Assembly (NCBI GenBank): GCA_900095095.1
Contig: FMBT01000317.1
Coordinates: forward strand, 62,001 to 126,000
Reading direction: 5' to 3'
Source: Fragilariopsis cylindrus CCMP1102
Taxonomy: Eukaryota; Bacillariophyta; Bacillariophyceae; Bacillariales; Bacillariaceae
Length of the DNA: 64,000 nt
The position numbers were made by a program, and so were the translations under genes. The notes below the pieces were generated by a model. The model ran no database searches, was not told the DNA's origin, and saw nothing but the letters and a program-made list of their open reading frames with translations. This document shows, piece by piece, positions 45,380 through 56,744 of this stretch (the stretch's first letter is position 1; the number at the start of each line of letters is the position of its first letter).

Positions 45380-47156
45380 GTTGGCGAAGGATTATAATTC
45401 AAGTATCCTATTACGATCCTATTGTCTTGTTGATGAAAAGTACAGATAAGTTTTTCAGATACACTTTTCGTCCTTTTGTCGGGATCAGTTCAAATATGAA
45501 GGTAAAGCGAAAACTAGTACAGTAATATCCAGCAAAGATGAAGACACAAACCATAGGAGCATCGTGGGGGACCAGAATGTTAGTATGTATGCCAATTACG
45601 AATTTCGGTATGGCCAACACATATACCGGTATGTCATAAGTACTTGTCATGTACATACCGCAGTGCAAAAAAACCAAAAATCGAACCGTTAAGTTTATTT
45701 GTGACTTCTTACTTCTTAAGTCACAAGCTGGAGGCTGCAAGAAACCTAAAATCAAGAAATAATTTATATAATATCCATAACTTACTTACTTAGTCTTGTT
45801 ATCCTACCGTATCCTTATCCGACTTCTAATAGAAAGATACTACAGTATATGTAAAGTACTATTTTACAGTAATTTTGAGAATGAAAATGATATCCTTCCA
45901 TTCAGACAAATAATATATACCCATGACAAATGGGGTGGGTAGCTATAATTAATCTCAAAAATCAATCCTTCCTCCTACATAAAATACAAAGTGAACATAG
46001 CTCCTCCAGCAGCTGCTGGCCATGCAAATCCTCATTTCTGCCATACCAGCTGCTGGAAGGACTCTGAAGCAATGGAAAGGTGGGTCCTTCTGTATAAGAT
46101 CTATGTCGAAAACTACACTACTACTCTGCTATATACTACTGCGTGGCAAAGGGTGTTATCAATATCAGTACAATCTACAAAAAAGTGAACTACAGCACTA
46201 AATTCTATTAATTGATAATAAGAGAGAAGATGTTTGTTTGTTGTCATTGTTGTTGCTGTTGTTGCCGTGCGTGAAAAGGGATAATGCTTATTCCTGTGTG
46301 TAAATAATAATAAAATAGGCAAACCATATCAGTGATAGGGATTCAATCTCGCCTCTATGTGTTCTTTAGAAAGATTGACTAAATACACCAATGCTATAGA
46401 AGAACAGTATCCTACATACATAATACAGTAGTACACTTTGAATCACTATAGTCCAAAGATACATAATACAGTGGTACATTTTGAATTACTACACAGTCCA
46501 CAAAGAAGAAAGAGTGTTTTCGTGTTTGCTTTTTGCACAGTCATTATTTACAGTGCGCGCTAAAAAATCCTACAGAGAAATCGCGCGATAAGCAGCACCA
46601 CCCTCACTGACGACAACACACCCTAAAGCAGCACCACAAGTATTTTATCTCCTTTGTTAAGAAATACGGGTCGTAGGTCTGGTCTTCGTCAGGATGTGTC
46701 CTATGGTGCGTAGGAGCAGATTGTCCATTTAAGAACTCGGTCGCACCAAATAAGCAAAACCCAATCAAAATGATCCGACCTAATGACGTAAACCCTCGTC
46801 ATCTAATGAGATGACGAGTCAATAAGTAGAAATAAATGACATCACTTTTTCGATGCTTCTAATGAGAAACGCGACTTTCAATAGCAACGAAGTTGCGGAG
46901 AGAGAATCATCACTTCACTAGGATAAAGTTAATATTCGCATTCTTGTTGCTGCGTTATTGCTTGACGCTTGACCAAAAACTTGAGCTGCAACACTCCGTC
47001 TACAACGTTGCCTGCCAATAGGCAAGTTGAGTGCACAAGCATATAGCCATCAACTTCATGGGTGTCAATAGCAAATTATTCTCGTTATCATACTTCTGAT
47101 AATGCTACAAACATATTTATCAGAAAAGCTTTCATCGTTTAATTTGCATTTGCATT
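45380..47156. other. Long intergenic region, no gene found
   Basis: About 1.8 kb between the DENN-ENTH gene and the DUF6824 gene. A minus-strand frame at 45411-45755 starts only at TTG, has no family signature and looks random; so does one at 45991. It holds a 43-47 bp tandem duplication (46416-46505). No RNA gene is recognised. Confidence 0.45.
46416..46505. repeat. Two tandem copies of a 43-47 bp unit
   Basis: Both copies begin ATACATAATACAGT and contain GTACA(C/T)TTTGAAT(C/T)ACTA, ending in GTCC(A)CAAAG. They have diverged by a few substitutions and a small insertion. Confidence 0.8.
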
Positions 47157-48785
47157 ATGCATACTACGATGGATACAACCAACGACAATAAGGACAGAGG
47201 TAGTAACATCGGTCCCCAGAACAGCTCTAGACAGGGCAACCTTGGGATGCTACGCATACCTATCTCCCAGCTGCGACGGGGCATCAGCTAGTTCCAGAAG
47301 AAGGCATTGCACTTGACAGTGGTATGTATAATGGTAGTATTGTTACTAGCAGCAACAACAGCAGCAACAACAACGTCAATGACGAAGGAGAAGAAATTCG
47401 TCACCCAAACGCGAATGATGTGCTTTTTGGAAGAGGACGACCGTTGCAAAACCATCCAGGAAATTTGCGATTCCACAAGATTGTTAATCGAAATAGAGAA
47501 GCCTACGTGAATTCACGGAAAGAACACAAGATAACGGTTGCAAGGAAAGTCTTAACGATATCAAGGGTTCTGAAACAACAGTAGTAGTGCCGTTGATGGG
47601 GGCGATGCAACAGCCGTGACTACTGATAATGGATCATCGAGAAATGGGGGACGATTCTTGAAAAAGACTGACAGCGGGGGAAATTACTGGGTAAATGTTT
47701 CGATTCTAGCCGCCATTGAGAAGATTAGTCACGCTCTAAGGGGACGTCCACGATCCGAAACTCGGAATTGTGTGGGACAGACGAAGCCAGGTGCAAACAA
47801 ACGGGCATCGAACGGAAGCAATACGACTACTACTACTGTTCGCAACGGGGGAGATGGCAAGAAGAAAAGAAAAGGGCTACCATCTCATTCCAATTCCACT
47901 CAGGACTCGACTGTCAGTGGTATAACAACGGATATTGTTAATAGTACTGGATTGTTCCCGAACAATGCTATGAGCACGGCAATCAACGGACATCCACCGA
48001 CGATCCATTCCTCCTCTCAGGTTCAAGCTTCAGGGACAACGGTAAACCAGCAGCATCTAAATTTCGTCAACCAGCAACTTAGTTTACAAGCCATCCATAG
48101 GCAAAACCAATTGGTTTCAGTACAACAGCAACAAGTCTTACAGCAATTAGGAGGACAACAGCCACTAGTACTAAATCAACAGATCCAACAACTCTGGGGT
48201 CAACAAACCATCCAGTCTCAAGCACAAAATCAATTCCCTCTGCCTCAACAAGCTCTGTTGCAGCAGCTATTAACTCTCCAGCAAGGAAATCACCCACAAC
48301 AAGCAGCAAATCTACAGCAGCAACTTACGGCTCTCCTTTCCTGTCAACAACAACAGAACCAACATCAGCATCAGCAGGTACAGCAAGGAACTACTCAGTT
48401 GCATCAACTACAGCAGCAGCAGCAGCAACCGCACGGGCAGTTGCTTCCTTACTCACAGATACCTCCGTTGTCCACAACCACTGCTACAAATAATACCACC
48501 GGTAATAACATTGCTACCTCTACGAATGTTGCTGGTGGAGGAAATCCAAACGCCGGTGGTACCAATCTTGGTAACAATACTAACAGCGTGATTAATAATC
48601 CTGCATCCGGTAATTTCACAGAAGCTATCATCATGGGTGCTGCTGCTATCCTTGCTTCACAGCAACAACAGCAATCACATAATCCTTCGAATTCACAAAT
48701 AACCCAAGGGCAACAACAGCAGCAACAACAACAGCAGCAAGCATTATTATTGGCGGCCTTAATGCAAGGAAAACAGCAACAATAA
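47157..48785 (+). CDS. DUF6824 family protein with Gln-rich C-terminus
   Basis: The domain core is NDVLFGRGRPLQNHPGNLRF, then EAYVNSRKEHKITVARKVL and, after a short insert, GGRFLKKTDSGGNYWVNVSI and AIEKISHALRGRPRSE. This is the DUF6824 pattern, a family greatly expanded in diatoms and often suspected to be regulatory. The C-terminal 300 residues are Gln-, Asn- and Thr-rich with several polyglutamine runs, like an activation or condensate-forming region. A GKKKRKG patch could be a nuclear signal. Three frame breaks (near 47235, 47555 and 47570) are each cured by one base in a G or A run, giving 543 residues from the ATG at 47157. A nuclear role is likely by composition; it is not shown. Confidence 0.78.
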
Positions 48786-49771
48786 AATATACATACGTAA
48801 TAATCGGTTGTTTGTTAACCAATCATATATATATCAAAAAAATAAATGCACATATTACACTCGACATATATCTATTCAAATAGTGTGTATGCATATTATA
48901 GCTCGCAATTCACGCATAGCTAGTACCTGTTTGAGTATTCATTTCTTTTTAAATGAAGTCCTATATGTGCTCAGCAAAAAGGCTTCAAGCAACTTCATAC
49001 GCTTTTTCATACTTTTTACCACTAGCAGCCATGATGGAGTATTGTAGCTTTAGCTCTCTACCTTTTCATATTTTGTACTACTAGCAGCCATAGTGGAGTA
49101 CTGTAGCTTTAGCTATCTTTAACGGACATCACCGCATTTGCGTCATGGGAGACTGCAAGGCTGCTGGTGATCAGTTATTAGATTGAGAATCTTCATCGAT
49201 TCTTTGATGATTTCTGTACGAATAAATTGGATTGATATACTGTAGATACAAACAGTACGTTCATGTAGGGAAGAAATTGATATTATATTAGTGGTGGCGT
49301 GGTTGTACTAGTATGTGATATGATGGGATGTAACCTAACCTTACGAAAGATTTTTGTTTGTATAGATCGACTTAGAAACAAGAGTCAAATAGTCTCGGCT
49401 ATCAGCTATTCCTTCAAATAACTACACACGAGGACCATATAGAGTTTTGAGTTACGTATTATTTTAACCTAACTTACTACCTAGTAGTATATTATAATTT
49501 TTTAGGGGGAGTTGAAAATTTATCTATTTTCGCACGTTTTTTAATTCGCCGTGCGTTCATTCGCGTTTGACTCTGTCGACATTATTTTATTTCTGATTAA
49601 AATCGAGATTCGAAGTCTCGTCAACAGACACTTAAAACTTGTTTTAGAAATGAAATGCGAAGGAAAGGGACAAATAGATTGAAAGACGAAAGACTTCATC
49701 GTAAAACAAGTAAAACAAACCAATATTTGTAGAACGAAAATAATCTGATCCCATAGCCAGATCGGGTCGTC
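48786..49771. other. Intergenic region with a 59-bp tandem duplication
   Basis: Nearly 1 kb between two plus-strand genes. Apart from the duplication at 49002-49120 and some TACTGTA motifs it shows nothing gene-like. Confidence 0.45.
49002..49120. repeat. Two tandem copies of a 59-60 bp unit
   Basis: Shared blocks are TTTTCATA(C/T)TTT, ACTAGCAGCCAT, TGGAGTA(T/C)TGTAGCTTTAGCT. Copies differ at about ten positions. Confidence 0.85.
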
Positions 49772-51199
49772 ATGGAGGATGTTTCAACCGATGAGGCCCC
49801 GCCGAATGATTCCAAAGTAGGTACCCAATCTACTACGGGCGCAGGAGAAACAACGGCTGGTAATAACGTTAGTCATGCAACAACCCCGAGCAATACCAGA
49901 AGTTCCAAGTCCAAAATGTATACTCTTGATGATGCCAATGAGGAACTTTCACAATTGATAATATCTGGAAAAATTTCATCAGATGATGTTAGATGTCTCA
50001 AGGCTACTTTGAAGGAACACATCTCCCTCAAGGAAAAGGTAGAAAAACTTAAATCTTTGCTGGGTCGTTCTGCCAAATCTCAACGTGAGGCTAAGGTTTC
50101 TTCCGATGCCGCTCAAAAAAGATTGGCACAAGCAATGAGAGAAATTGAAAGGCTGAATAAGAAACTCGACAAGTTACAGACTCGACCTTCACATCTAGAC
50201 CTACTGATGGACTTTGAAACAAACTTCGATAAGGCCTTGCTAAGCGTTGGACAATCGGGAGGCGAAGATACTGCTGCTGCGGAACGTACAAGCTTCAAAA
50301 TGGATGATAATCAGGAATCATCCAATCTCGACACGATGCTGCTACAGGAATTGGGTGAGGCAAAAAGTAGGATAGAAAAATTGGAAACATTAAATTCTGC
50401 GATGATGTCTCGTTCGACGCAACTTGAAGTGGGAACCAAAACATTAGAAAAAGAGCGTGACGATGCGAGGAATTTAAGCAAACGACAGCAAATGGAACTT
50501 CGAATGGCAAAATTGGAGGTAGAACAGGCACAACGTGACAAGGTAGCATCTTTGGAAGAGATGCAGATAGAAATTGATTTAGTATCGAAGGCAAGTAGTA
50601 AGGCTTGTGTTCGCGCCGCAAAGGGTGAAGAAGCTGCCAATTCATTAAAGACAGAAAAAAATCGTATTCAACAACTTGAATCTCAAGTCCAAGCTTTGAA
50701 GGAATGGGCCTTGGCGAGTGCCGAAGCAAAGCAACTTATGAAGGAACGTTGTATAATCCTTGAAAATAAATTGAAAGTACAGCAAGGCCGATCACTAAAT
50801 GATACCGGCGATGATAAGAGCAACCCAGAAAAACTACTATTCCAGAAACATGGTTCCAGGGTCGTCGGAGCTGGTGATATCAGCTCTCTTGTTATTAATC
50901 TTGGTGAACACGCATCAATTGTAGATTCTCGTTTTGTAATACTCCGATGGAAATTCGATTCTAGTCCTGGAGATTGCACTATTGATTTTAACATTATGAA
51001 AGGTAAATGTGAAACTTCATCAGATTTTGCCAAGGCAGACTATCTTATTAAAGATAGAGTAATTACAGGAGGTGCTGGCGGTGAAACTGAGGGTGCTTTT
51101 AATTCGGATTCGGCCTGTACAGTTCTTTGGTCGAATGCCAAATCTTGGATTCGACCAAGGACGGTGAAATATTCTCTTGATGTAATTGCTCTCAAGTAA
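49772..51199 (+). CDS. Coiled-coil protein with C-terminal GOLD-like domain
   Basis: Intact single-exon frame of 475 residues from an ATG. After a polar N-terminus of about 50 residues, residues 50-345 are almost continuous heptad-type coiled coil (LKEKVEKLKSLLGRSAKSQR, RLAQAMREIERLNKKLDKLQ, RIQQLESQVQALKEWA). The last 110 residues contain FVILRWKFDSSPGDCTIDFN, GGAGGETEGAFNSDSACTVL and WSNAKSWIRPRTVKYSLDVI. These have the strand order and the YxLxWxNxxSWxRxKxVxY-type ending of GOLD domains, known from p24/TMED cargo receptors and SEC14-GOLD proteins. There is no signal peptide and no membrane segment, so this GOLD domain would be cytosolic, as in Golgi-bound ACBD3. A tether or adaptor on Golgi-type membranes is likely but not proven. 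Confidence 0.78.
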   Translation: MEDVSTDEAPPNDSKVGTQSTTGAGETTAGNNVSHATTPSNTRSSKSKMYTLDDANEELSQLIISGKISSDDVRCLKATLKEHISLKEKVEKLKSLLGRSAKSQREAKVSSDAAQKRLAQAMREIERLNKKLDKLQTRPSHLDLLMDFETNFDKALLSVGQSGGEDTAAAERTSFKMDDNQESSNLDTMLLQELGEAKSRIEKLETLNSAMMSRSTQLEVGTKTLEKERDDARNLSKRQQMELRMAKLEVEQAQRDKVASLEEMQIEIDLVSKASSKACVRAAKGEEAANSLKTEKNRIQQLESQVQALKEWALASAEAKQLMKERCIILENKLKVQQGRSLNDTGDDKSNPEKLLFQKHGSRVVGAGDISSLVINLGEHASIVDSRFVILRWKFDSSPGDCTIDFNIMKGKCETSSDFAKADYLIKDRVITGGAGGETEGAFNSDSACTVLWSNAKSWIRPRTVKYSLDVIALK

Positions 51200-51605
51200 A
51201 GATAGGCGATTGGTGTGACCATCATTTAATTTGTCATGTCTCCTATTTTTTATACGAAACTTTTTGTAAACTATGTCAAATATCTTCCTTTACAAGTAGT
51301 ATTTAACGAATGCGCACTGTTCTTTATAGAGATTAGAAAAACCAATACTGTACCAACATTCTGGAGAGGACGAGTGTCAAAATCTTTGATCTAGTTCAAT
51401 TCAAATTAGGCACATAAGATAATAAGCTATTGGGATAATGTGGCATTAGTCGATATGAAACATTGTAGTTCTAAAATTGGATATTGTATTGAGAACGTTA
51501 ATTTTAAGTTAATTTGTAGCTCGTCCTTTTAAATAATGTATACAAAGGTACACGAATGAATCGATCATAAATCGTTCGTACAAGATGGATACTATCGTAC
51601 AAGAA
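51200..51605. other. Convergent intergenic region
   Basis: 3' flanks of the GOLD-like gene and the NAD(P)-binding protein gene. No gene or repeat is seen. Confidence 0.45.
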
Positions 51606-52591
51606 TTACATCTCGCCTCTTGCAGCCTTCGATCTATCTTTCTTCCAAGCAGTTCCTCCAACAGAACTAATGCAAGCTGCTTTTCCAATATAAGGAAAAT
51701 CTTCAACACGAACAGCATCAAGACAAAATTGTGCGACATCTGCACGGGGGATCGATCCAGCTTTGCCGTCGATCACATTAATGATGCCAGTGGGTGCATC
51801 AACAGTTCTGGAAATAAAATTGAGAAAATTAAGTAATATATTAGACACGATGAACAGACAGATCTTCAATGGAATAAATAATAACTGGTAGCAGAACACG
51901 GATGGTTGTAACATAATATACACAAGGAAAAGAACTTACAATCCTCCCGGACGGACAATACAATATTCAAGTCCCGACTTAGTAGTAGCATCCTCTTGAT
52001 TGTTTTTATCCACAAATATCTTTTTCATGACCGTCATCATTAATGCTTTAAACATTAATGGTGCCTGACTTTCACTATCACCTGCTCCGATACTCGTCAC
52101 AACAGCAAGTCTCTTTACTCCCTTTTCTTTCATAGCAGCGATAACCGTATTCGTTCCATCTGTTAGCATAGTCTCTCCACATCCGAAGTCTTACCACCTA
52201 AGGCAATAATAACCCCATCAACGTCTTGTCCAGCAAAGACTTTGGCTACGTCATCTTTATTAGTAACATCACCACCAATCATTGTTAGGTTTGGTTCATT
52301 CAATGGCTTACCAGCATTATCTCCACCAGAACCTTCAGGTATTTTAAGATTAGACGGAGTACGTGCTAGACCAATAACAGTATCACCTTCTTTAAGTGCC
52401 TGGAAGACACACTCCGATCCGGTCAAACCAGATGCACCAAAAACAGCAATTGTTTTCATACATAACATCGTACTATCATTCGTCCTCGCAGTCGCAACAG
52501 GACCAGCACGACTTCCCGCGAAGCTGGATCGGAATGCATCTGCGACCGAGAATGTGCTTAGTAACGATACAGTGAGGATTGATAACTTCAT
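51606..52591 (-). CDS. Plastid-targeted NAD(P)-binding atypical SDR (NmrA/TIC62-like)
   Basis: Exons 52591-51940 and 51807-51606. The N-terminus MKLSILTVSLLSTFSVADAF has a signal peptide and an ADA-FRSS junction, the diatom plastid motif. The mature part has the nucleotide motif IAVFGASGLTGSECVFQAL, then ALGGKTSDV, VKRLAVVTSIGAG and LEYCIVRPGGL, in the order of atypical short-chain dehydrogenases of the NmrA-like type. The YxxxK motif of classical members is absent. The frame breaks after KTSDV. One G restored near 52178 gives GETMLTDGTNTVIAAMKEKG and a total of 284 residues. It may act as a redox sensor or reductase in the plastid; the substrate is unknown. Confidence 0.85.
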
Positions 52592-53028
52592 CTTCTTCCT
52601 CTTCTTCTTCTTCTTTCGGTGTGATAGCTAGCTATAATGATTACAACAATGGGTTTGTTAAAGGTTAATAACGGTTAATGTGCATGCTGTGTGCTAAGAT
52701 GTGACTTCAATCAATCGTGATGATCTTTTTGAAATCTTTGATTGAGTCAGTCACGTATACCACGTATATCAATCCTTCGACTCAAACGACTAATCGCTAA
52801 ACTTGTGAATTAAGAAATTCTACGTGGAAGCACAACAGAAGTCAAAATCATAACTGCCATCAATTTTAGCAACGTCTTTTTATTAATTTTCACGACGATG
52901 GTATGATATATCATTCTCGCATCGATATCACTACACGCTGCAACTACTCAAGTAACAAATCCCAAGTAAGAATCAATATTAAAAGGGAAAGGGAGAGAAA
53001 GACCAGAGGCATTATAACATATAGAAAA
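52592..53028. other. Divergent intergenic region
   Basis: Spacer between the NAD(P)-binding protein and Derlin genes, with a TCTTCTTC run beside the first start codon and a TAGCTAGCTA motif near 52626. The Derlin frame is open upstream of its ATG to 52903, but that part has no preferred start or family sequence. Confidence 0.5.
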
Positions 53029-54102
53029 ATGAAAGGCTATTCGAGTTCTATGGTTTGTGGAGGAGGAGCCATCATGTTAATGATGAGTGCTTTGTCAATC
53101 TCCTGTGATGGTGCATCTTCGACCACCACTACTCCGATGTTTGGTTTAGGTCCTAAAACAGTTTCTTCTCTGCGGACTACTACTACAATTACTACTGATA
53201 TAAGAAACGATGATTTGTTCCGACTCAATAACCATAACAACCAATACGATTCTTCTTCTGTATTATTAGAATTAAGAGGAGGTGCTAGGAAAAAGAAAAG
53301 ATCTAGGACGGGATCACTTGCCAAGACAGTTACGGGGAAGACAAAAGTTGGAGCGGCGAAGAAAGCAGCTCAAAAACCAAAGAATAGTCTTGTTGATTAT
53401 TATAAAGAGATACCTCCACTCACTAGAGGATACGTTACTATGATTGGTTTGTGTACAGTTTTGGGACTACTACTCGGAGAAGAACGGGCTCAAGCCGTAC
53501 TTGCATTAGATCCGATGAGATTATTGCACGGTATGGAAATTTGGAGACCATTCACTGCAGCATCATTCCTTGGAAAGCCATCGATATCATGGCTGATGAG
53601 TGGTTATTATCTTCATGAATACGGATCGAGTTTAGAAAGAGCATACGGTCCAGCTGAATATTTATTATTTTTATGTTCCCAAATTTTCCTACTAACAATT
53701 TTTTCAATGGTATTAGGAGTTCCATTCTTTACACAATCTGTCATTACGGGTATGTTGTGGGTATTAAGTCGGGCTATGCCAAATGAAAAGGTGAAGTGGT
53801 TAGTTATTACCGTCCCGTACTGGGTCCTCCCCTATGGACTAATGGCCTCAGATTGTCTTCAGGCACAAAGTGCAGCTGCTGCAATGCCACATATTTTAGG
53901 AATCTTAGTTGGACACTTTTACCATTTCCATCGATTTGTTTGGCCAAAAACTGGTGGAGAAGATTGGTTACGTGCACCAGACTTCTTAGTTGATGCAATG
54001 GATCCAAATTCAGCAAAGAATAATAATGCAGCAAAAGATTCAATCGCTGCTGCACTTAAGAAAAGAAAACGTGGAAAGGGTAAGAAGTTAGGTTCAGCCT
54101 AA
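53029..54102 (+). CDS. DER1: Derlin with N-terminal targeting extension (probable plastid SELMA Der1)
   Basis: Single exon, 357 residues. From about residue 115 it is a Derlin: IPPLTRGYVTMIGLCTVLG, WRPFTAASFLGKPS, YYLHEYGSSLERAYGPAEYL, LLFLCSQIFLLTIFS and MPHILGILVGHFYHFHRFVW, with four to six membrane segments and a C-terminal KKRKRGKGKK tail. Derlins form the protein channel of ER-associated degradation. ER forms start almost directly with the domain; here about 110 residues precede it. They include a hydrophobic segment (GGGAIMLMMSALSISCDGAS), a Ser/Thr/Asn-rich stretch and the motif LELRGGARKKKR. Such an extension is expected of the symbiont-derived Derlin that carries preproteins across the second-outermost plastid membrane in diatoms. 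No Phe motif is present, which fits a periplastidal rather than stromal destination. Confidence 0.85.
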   Translation: MKGYSSSMVCGGGAIMLMMSALSISCDGASSTTTTPMFGLGPKTVSSLRTTTTITTDIRNDDLFRLNNHNNQYDSSSVLLELRGGARKKKRSRTGSLAKTVTGKTKVGAAKKAAQKPKNSLVDYYKEIPPLTRGYVTMIGLCTVLGLLLGEERAQAVLALDPMRLLHGMEIWRPFTAASFLGKPSISWLMSGYYLHEYGSSLERAYGPAEYLLFLCSQIFLLTIFSMVLGVPFFTQSVITGMLWVLSRAMPNEKVKWLVITVPYWVLPYGLMASDCLQAQSAAAAMPHILGILVGHFYHFHRFVWPKTGGEDWLRAPDFLVDAMDPNSAKNNNAAKDSIAAALKKRKRGKGKKLGSA

Positions 54103-54522
54103 TAATGCTAAGCATAAAGGTTTTAAGGTGAATAAATGATGATTAAATAATATAGTATATAAAATTAAAATAAAATCTATATTACGTAATGCTTAGAGGT
54201 ATACTACTTCCTTCGTGTAGAGAAATTTTGCAACGAGTTTTGACGGGGAGATCATAGCATGAAAAGCACGAAGAAAGGAGTGAGAAGTCAAACGCGAATA
54301 TCTATCAAAAACCGTGCTTGTGCATGTTACTTTTTATAGAGTGGAAAATCATTGTAAATTTCCTCTACAAGAATGAAGTAATGAATACAACTAATTGCAT
54401 AAGAAAAATGATGAATTTTTTAGTAATTTTTGATTTGAGTTACATGTTTATTATAAGAATACAAATTTAAAAATGTTTACTTATGTGCAGTTCTTTATTA
54501 TTTCATTTGTTGCATTCTAAAT
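54103..54522. other. Convergent intergenic region
   Basis: AT-rich 3' flanks of the Derlin and DUF2993 genes. Nothing further is seen. Confidence 0.45.
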
Positions 54523-55702
54523 TTAAAATTCAAGTCCTGGTGAAGGAAATTTTATTACCTTTATTCGTAAAGAAATCATCACACTTGGTTCATCTCCTTT
54601 TTCTGTCAACTGCATATCATTAAATGAAAGAAATGTACCATCCAATTCCAAGTCCATTTCATTAAAGAATTTTGAGGTTGTTTTTGTCAGTGCTTTTTCA
54701 ATTGCATCACGTCGTCTTGTATTATACTACCTTCCTCCTCCTTCACAAGACTAGCATGGATGGAAGCTTTGTCCTCATTATTATTACTGTTATTAGTTTT
54801 CTTTGAAGCATAAACTTCCATTTCGATCCTGCATACGTGCCATAAAATGTCACAATTCCTGTAGATGGATCCAGAGATACATTTTCTCTTAGAACAGTAA
54901 TTTGTTATTGTCAGCATAATATTCCCGTTGATACTGTTTTTGTTAGTTAGTTGCGGAGGACTTGGTGGTTTCATTAAGGGATGTGTTATAAAATTACCAA
55001 AATCAGTATCGGAAAGTGCAACCATCGCGCTTCCTAATGCTGTGTAATTTAGAAGAAACAGTAAACAATATATATATAGGTTAGTTTTTGAATTGAGATA
55101 TAGTAATAGATAAAAAAGGGACGAACTTAATTCTGTCTCATCTATCCTTAATAATAACAACACCCATATCAAATTAAAAATATGAGTCGTATTCTTTTTC
55201 TTTTTCTTCTTTCCGATTAAACAAAAAACAACATACCTGGTGTATTTAAAACTAATTTTTGTTTGGATATACTTTTCCCATATCCAGTTGACATTCTGTA
55301 ACAGTAGCTGTAATAGCACGACATGTTAATCCTAATGGTGATTTCCAGGACCGGCCCTTACAGTCACTGGACCGACCTGCCCACCAAATAATATTTTATT
55401 TGGATCGATCGAAGTTAAATCACATTCGACATGTGAATTCGGATCTGATAATCTTCGTTTTAATGCCATACAGGCTAAATTGATATTAATGTAGATGGTA
55501 CATTATTCTTATTGTTGTTTTTTGGGTTTACTGATACTCGTATTGGCACTAGGAAATAGTATGCTTCTTGATTGTTGATGATTATTACGTTGTCGTGATG
55601 ATGCTACCATAGAAAGTTGAAAACCTCCAACACAGGTGTTATGAGGATGATGCATCGTCGAAGCAATTAATAGAGAGCATATTATTTGAATAATTTCATC
55701 AT
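54523..55702 (-). CDS. Plastid-targeted DUF2993 (LmeA-like) protein
   Basis: The pieces match one plastid member of the DUF2993 lipid-binding family: HVECDLTSIDPNKILFGGQV, SPLGLTCRAITATVTECQLD, ISKQKLVLNTP, then after an intron (55236-55040) GSAMVALSDTDFGNFITHPL. They continue SLDPSTGIVTFYGTYA and FFNEMDLELDGTFLSFNDMQ, ending VIKFPSPGLEF. A signal peptide precedes them from the ATG at 55702 (IICSLLIASTMHHPHNT) with a VGG-FQLSM plastid junction. About seven single-base losses split it across frames, for example one A in the CAAATAAT run near 55685. A 57-nt GT-AG segment (about 55534-55478) may be a very short intron or may hide more lost bases. The repaired length is about 310-330 residues. 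The role is unknown; the family suggests lipid handling at thylakoid or envelope. Confidence 0.8.
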
Positions 55703-56744
55703 TATTGTGTAACTTTATAGTACTATCTATCGTCGTCGGGGTTCAATGCGTTGATACTCTGTTGGATTTAAATTATACCGTACCAGTAGCAGTAGTACTG
55801 TAGAGTTTTATTCTTTTTTGTTGGCGATTATTGTTGATGGTTTTTGTGATGTTGGCAAGAGATGTTATGGAAGATAGGTTTGGTAATGAGCGAGTGTTGT
55901 AAATTGGTAGGTGGATTGGTTGGTTGTAGCTGTAGCTAACATGTATTGTCGTCTATGACAAAAAGAATTCTACTGTATTCCAAGATTAAAGACTGCATAC
56001 ATATCTTAGATCGACTCCGTCATCACACACATCACATTAAAAAGAATGGAGCAATAAAAGAGAATTGAATGGCGATACCGTGTACGTTAGATTTTTTTTG
56101 TTTTCTGACTAATCCTTCGCGCTATTTTCGTGTGGTTTTGTAATAAGTACGTACAATTTTGTGTATGACGAGCTCACTTATTATTAAAATCAAGAAAAAA
56201 GAAGAACACAAGCGAACGTGATAAAGCATCAATTCGTGCTCCCGATCCTTTTTTGTGATCGCAATCAATATATTCAACAACATACGGTAGGGACTGAAAG
56301 GAAGATTATCATTAAGGTTCAGGCTTTGACCTTTTGGAGGCCAGTCGTGTGTCAAATCTCTCAGACTTTTTCCATCATCCGAACTATTAGAAATGCATAG
56401 ATTGTTTGAAACAATATCAAATAATTGTTGGATTAAGTTATCGTGGTATGATCAGACCTGCACTACTTATACTTCGCAAATCACTCCCAAGATAAAATCT
56501 GCAACACACCATTTGTCCAGGGACACGCATAAGAATTAATTGACCAGAATTTAAATATTATTACTAAATACTATTCTATATTATACTACACAGTATCATC
56601 TTTAATATTTTAGATGACAAACACCAATGTAACTAATGGCTATCTCGTCAGACTTCATGCCAATTGCTGCTTATAAATTTGGATAGAAAGAGTCTATAGA
56701 TCTTCTTATTAGCGCCATTAAGTAAAAGACAAGAAAAGCTGAGC
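55703..56744. other. Intergenic region, no gene found
   Basis: About 1 kb between two minus-strand genes. Small frames near 56122 and 56218 are random-looking. No RNA or repeat is recognised. Confidence 0.45.

Noticed and set aside
45411-45755. 114-codon minus-strand frame with hydrophobic segments
   Set aside because: Starts only at TTG and has random-like composition with no family signature; an unselected frame of this length is expected in 1.8 kb of AT-rich DNA.
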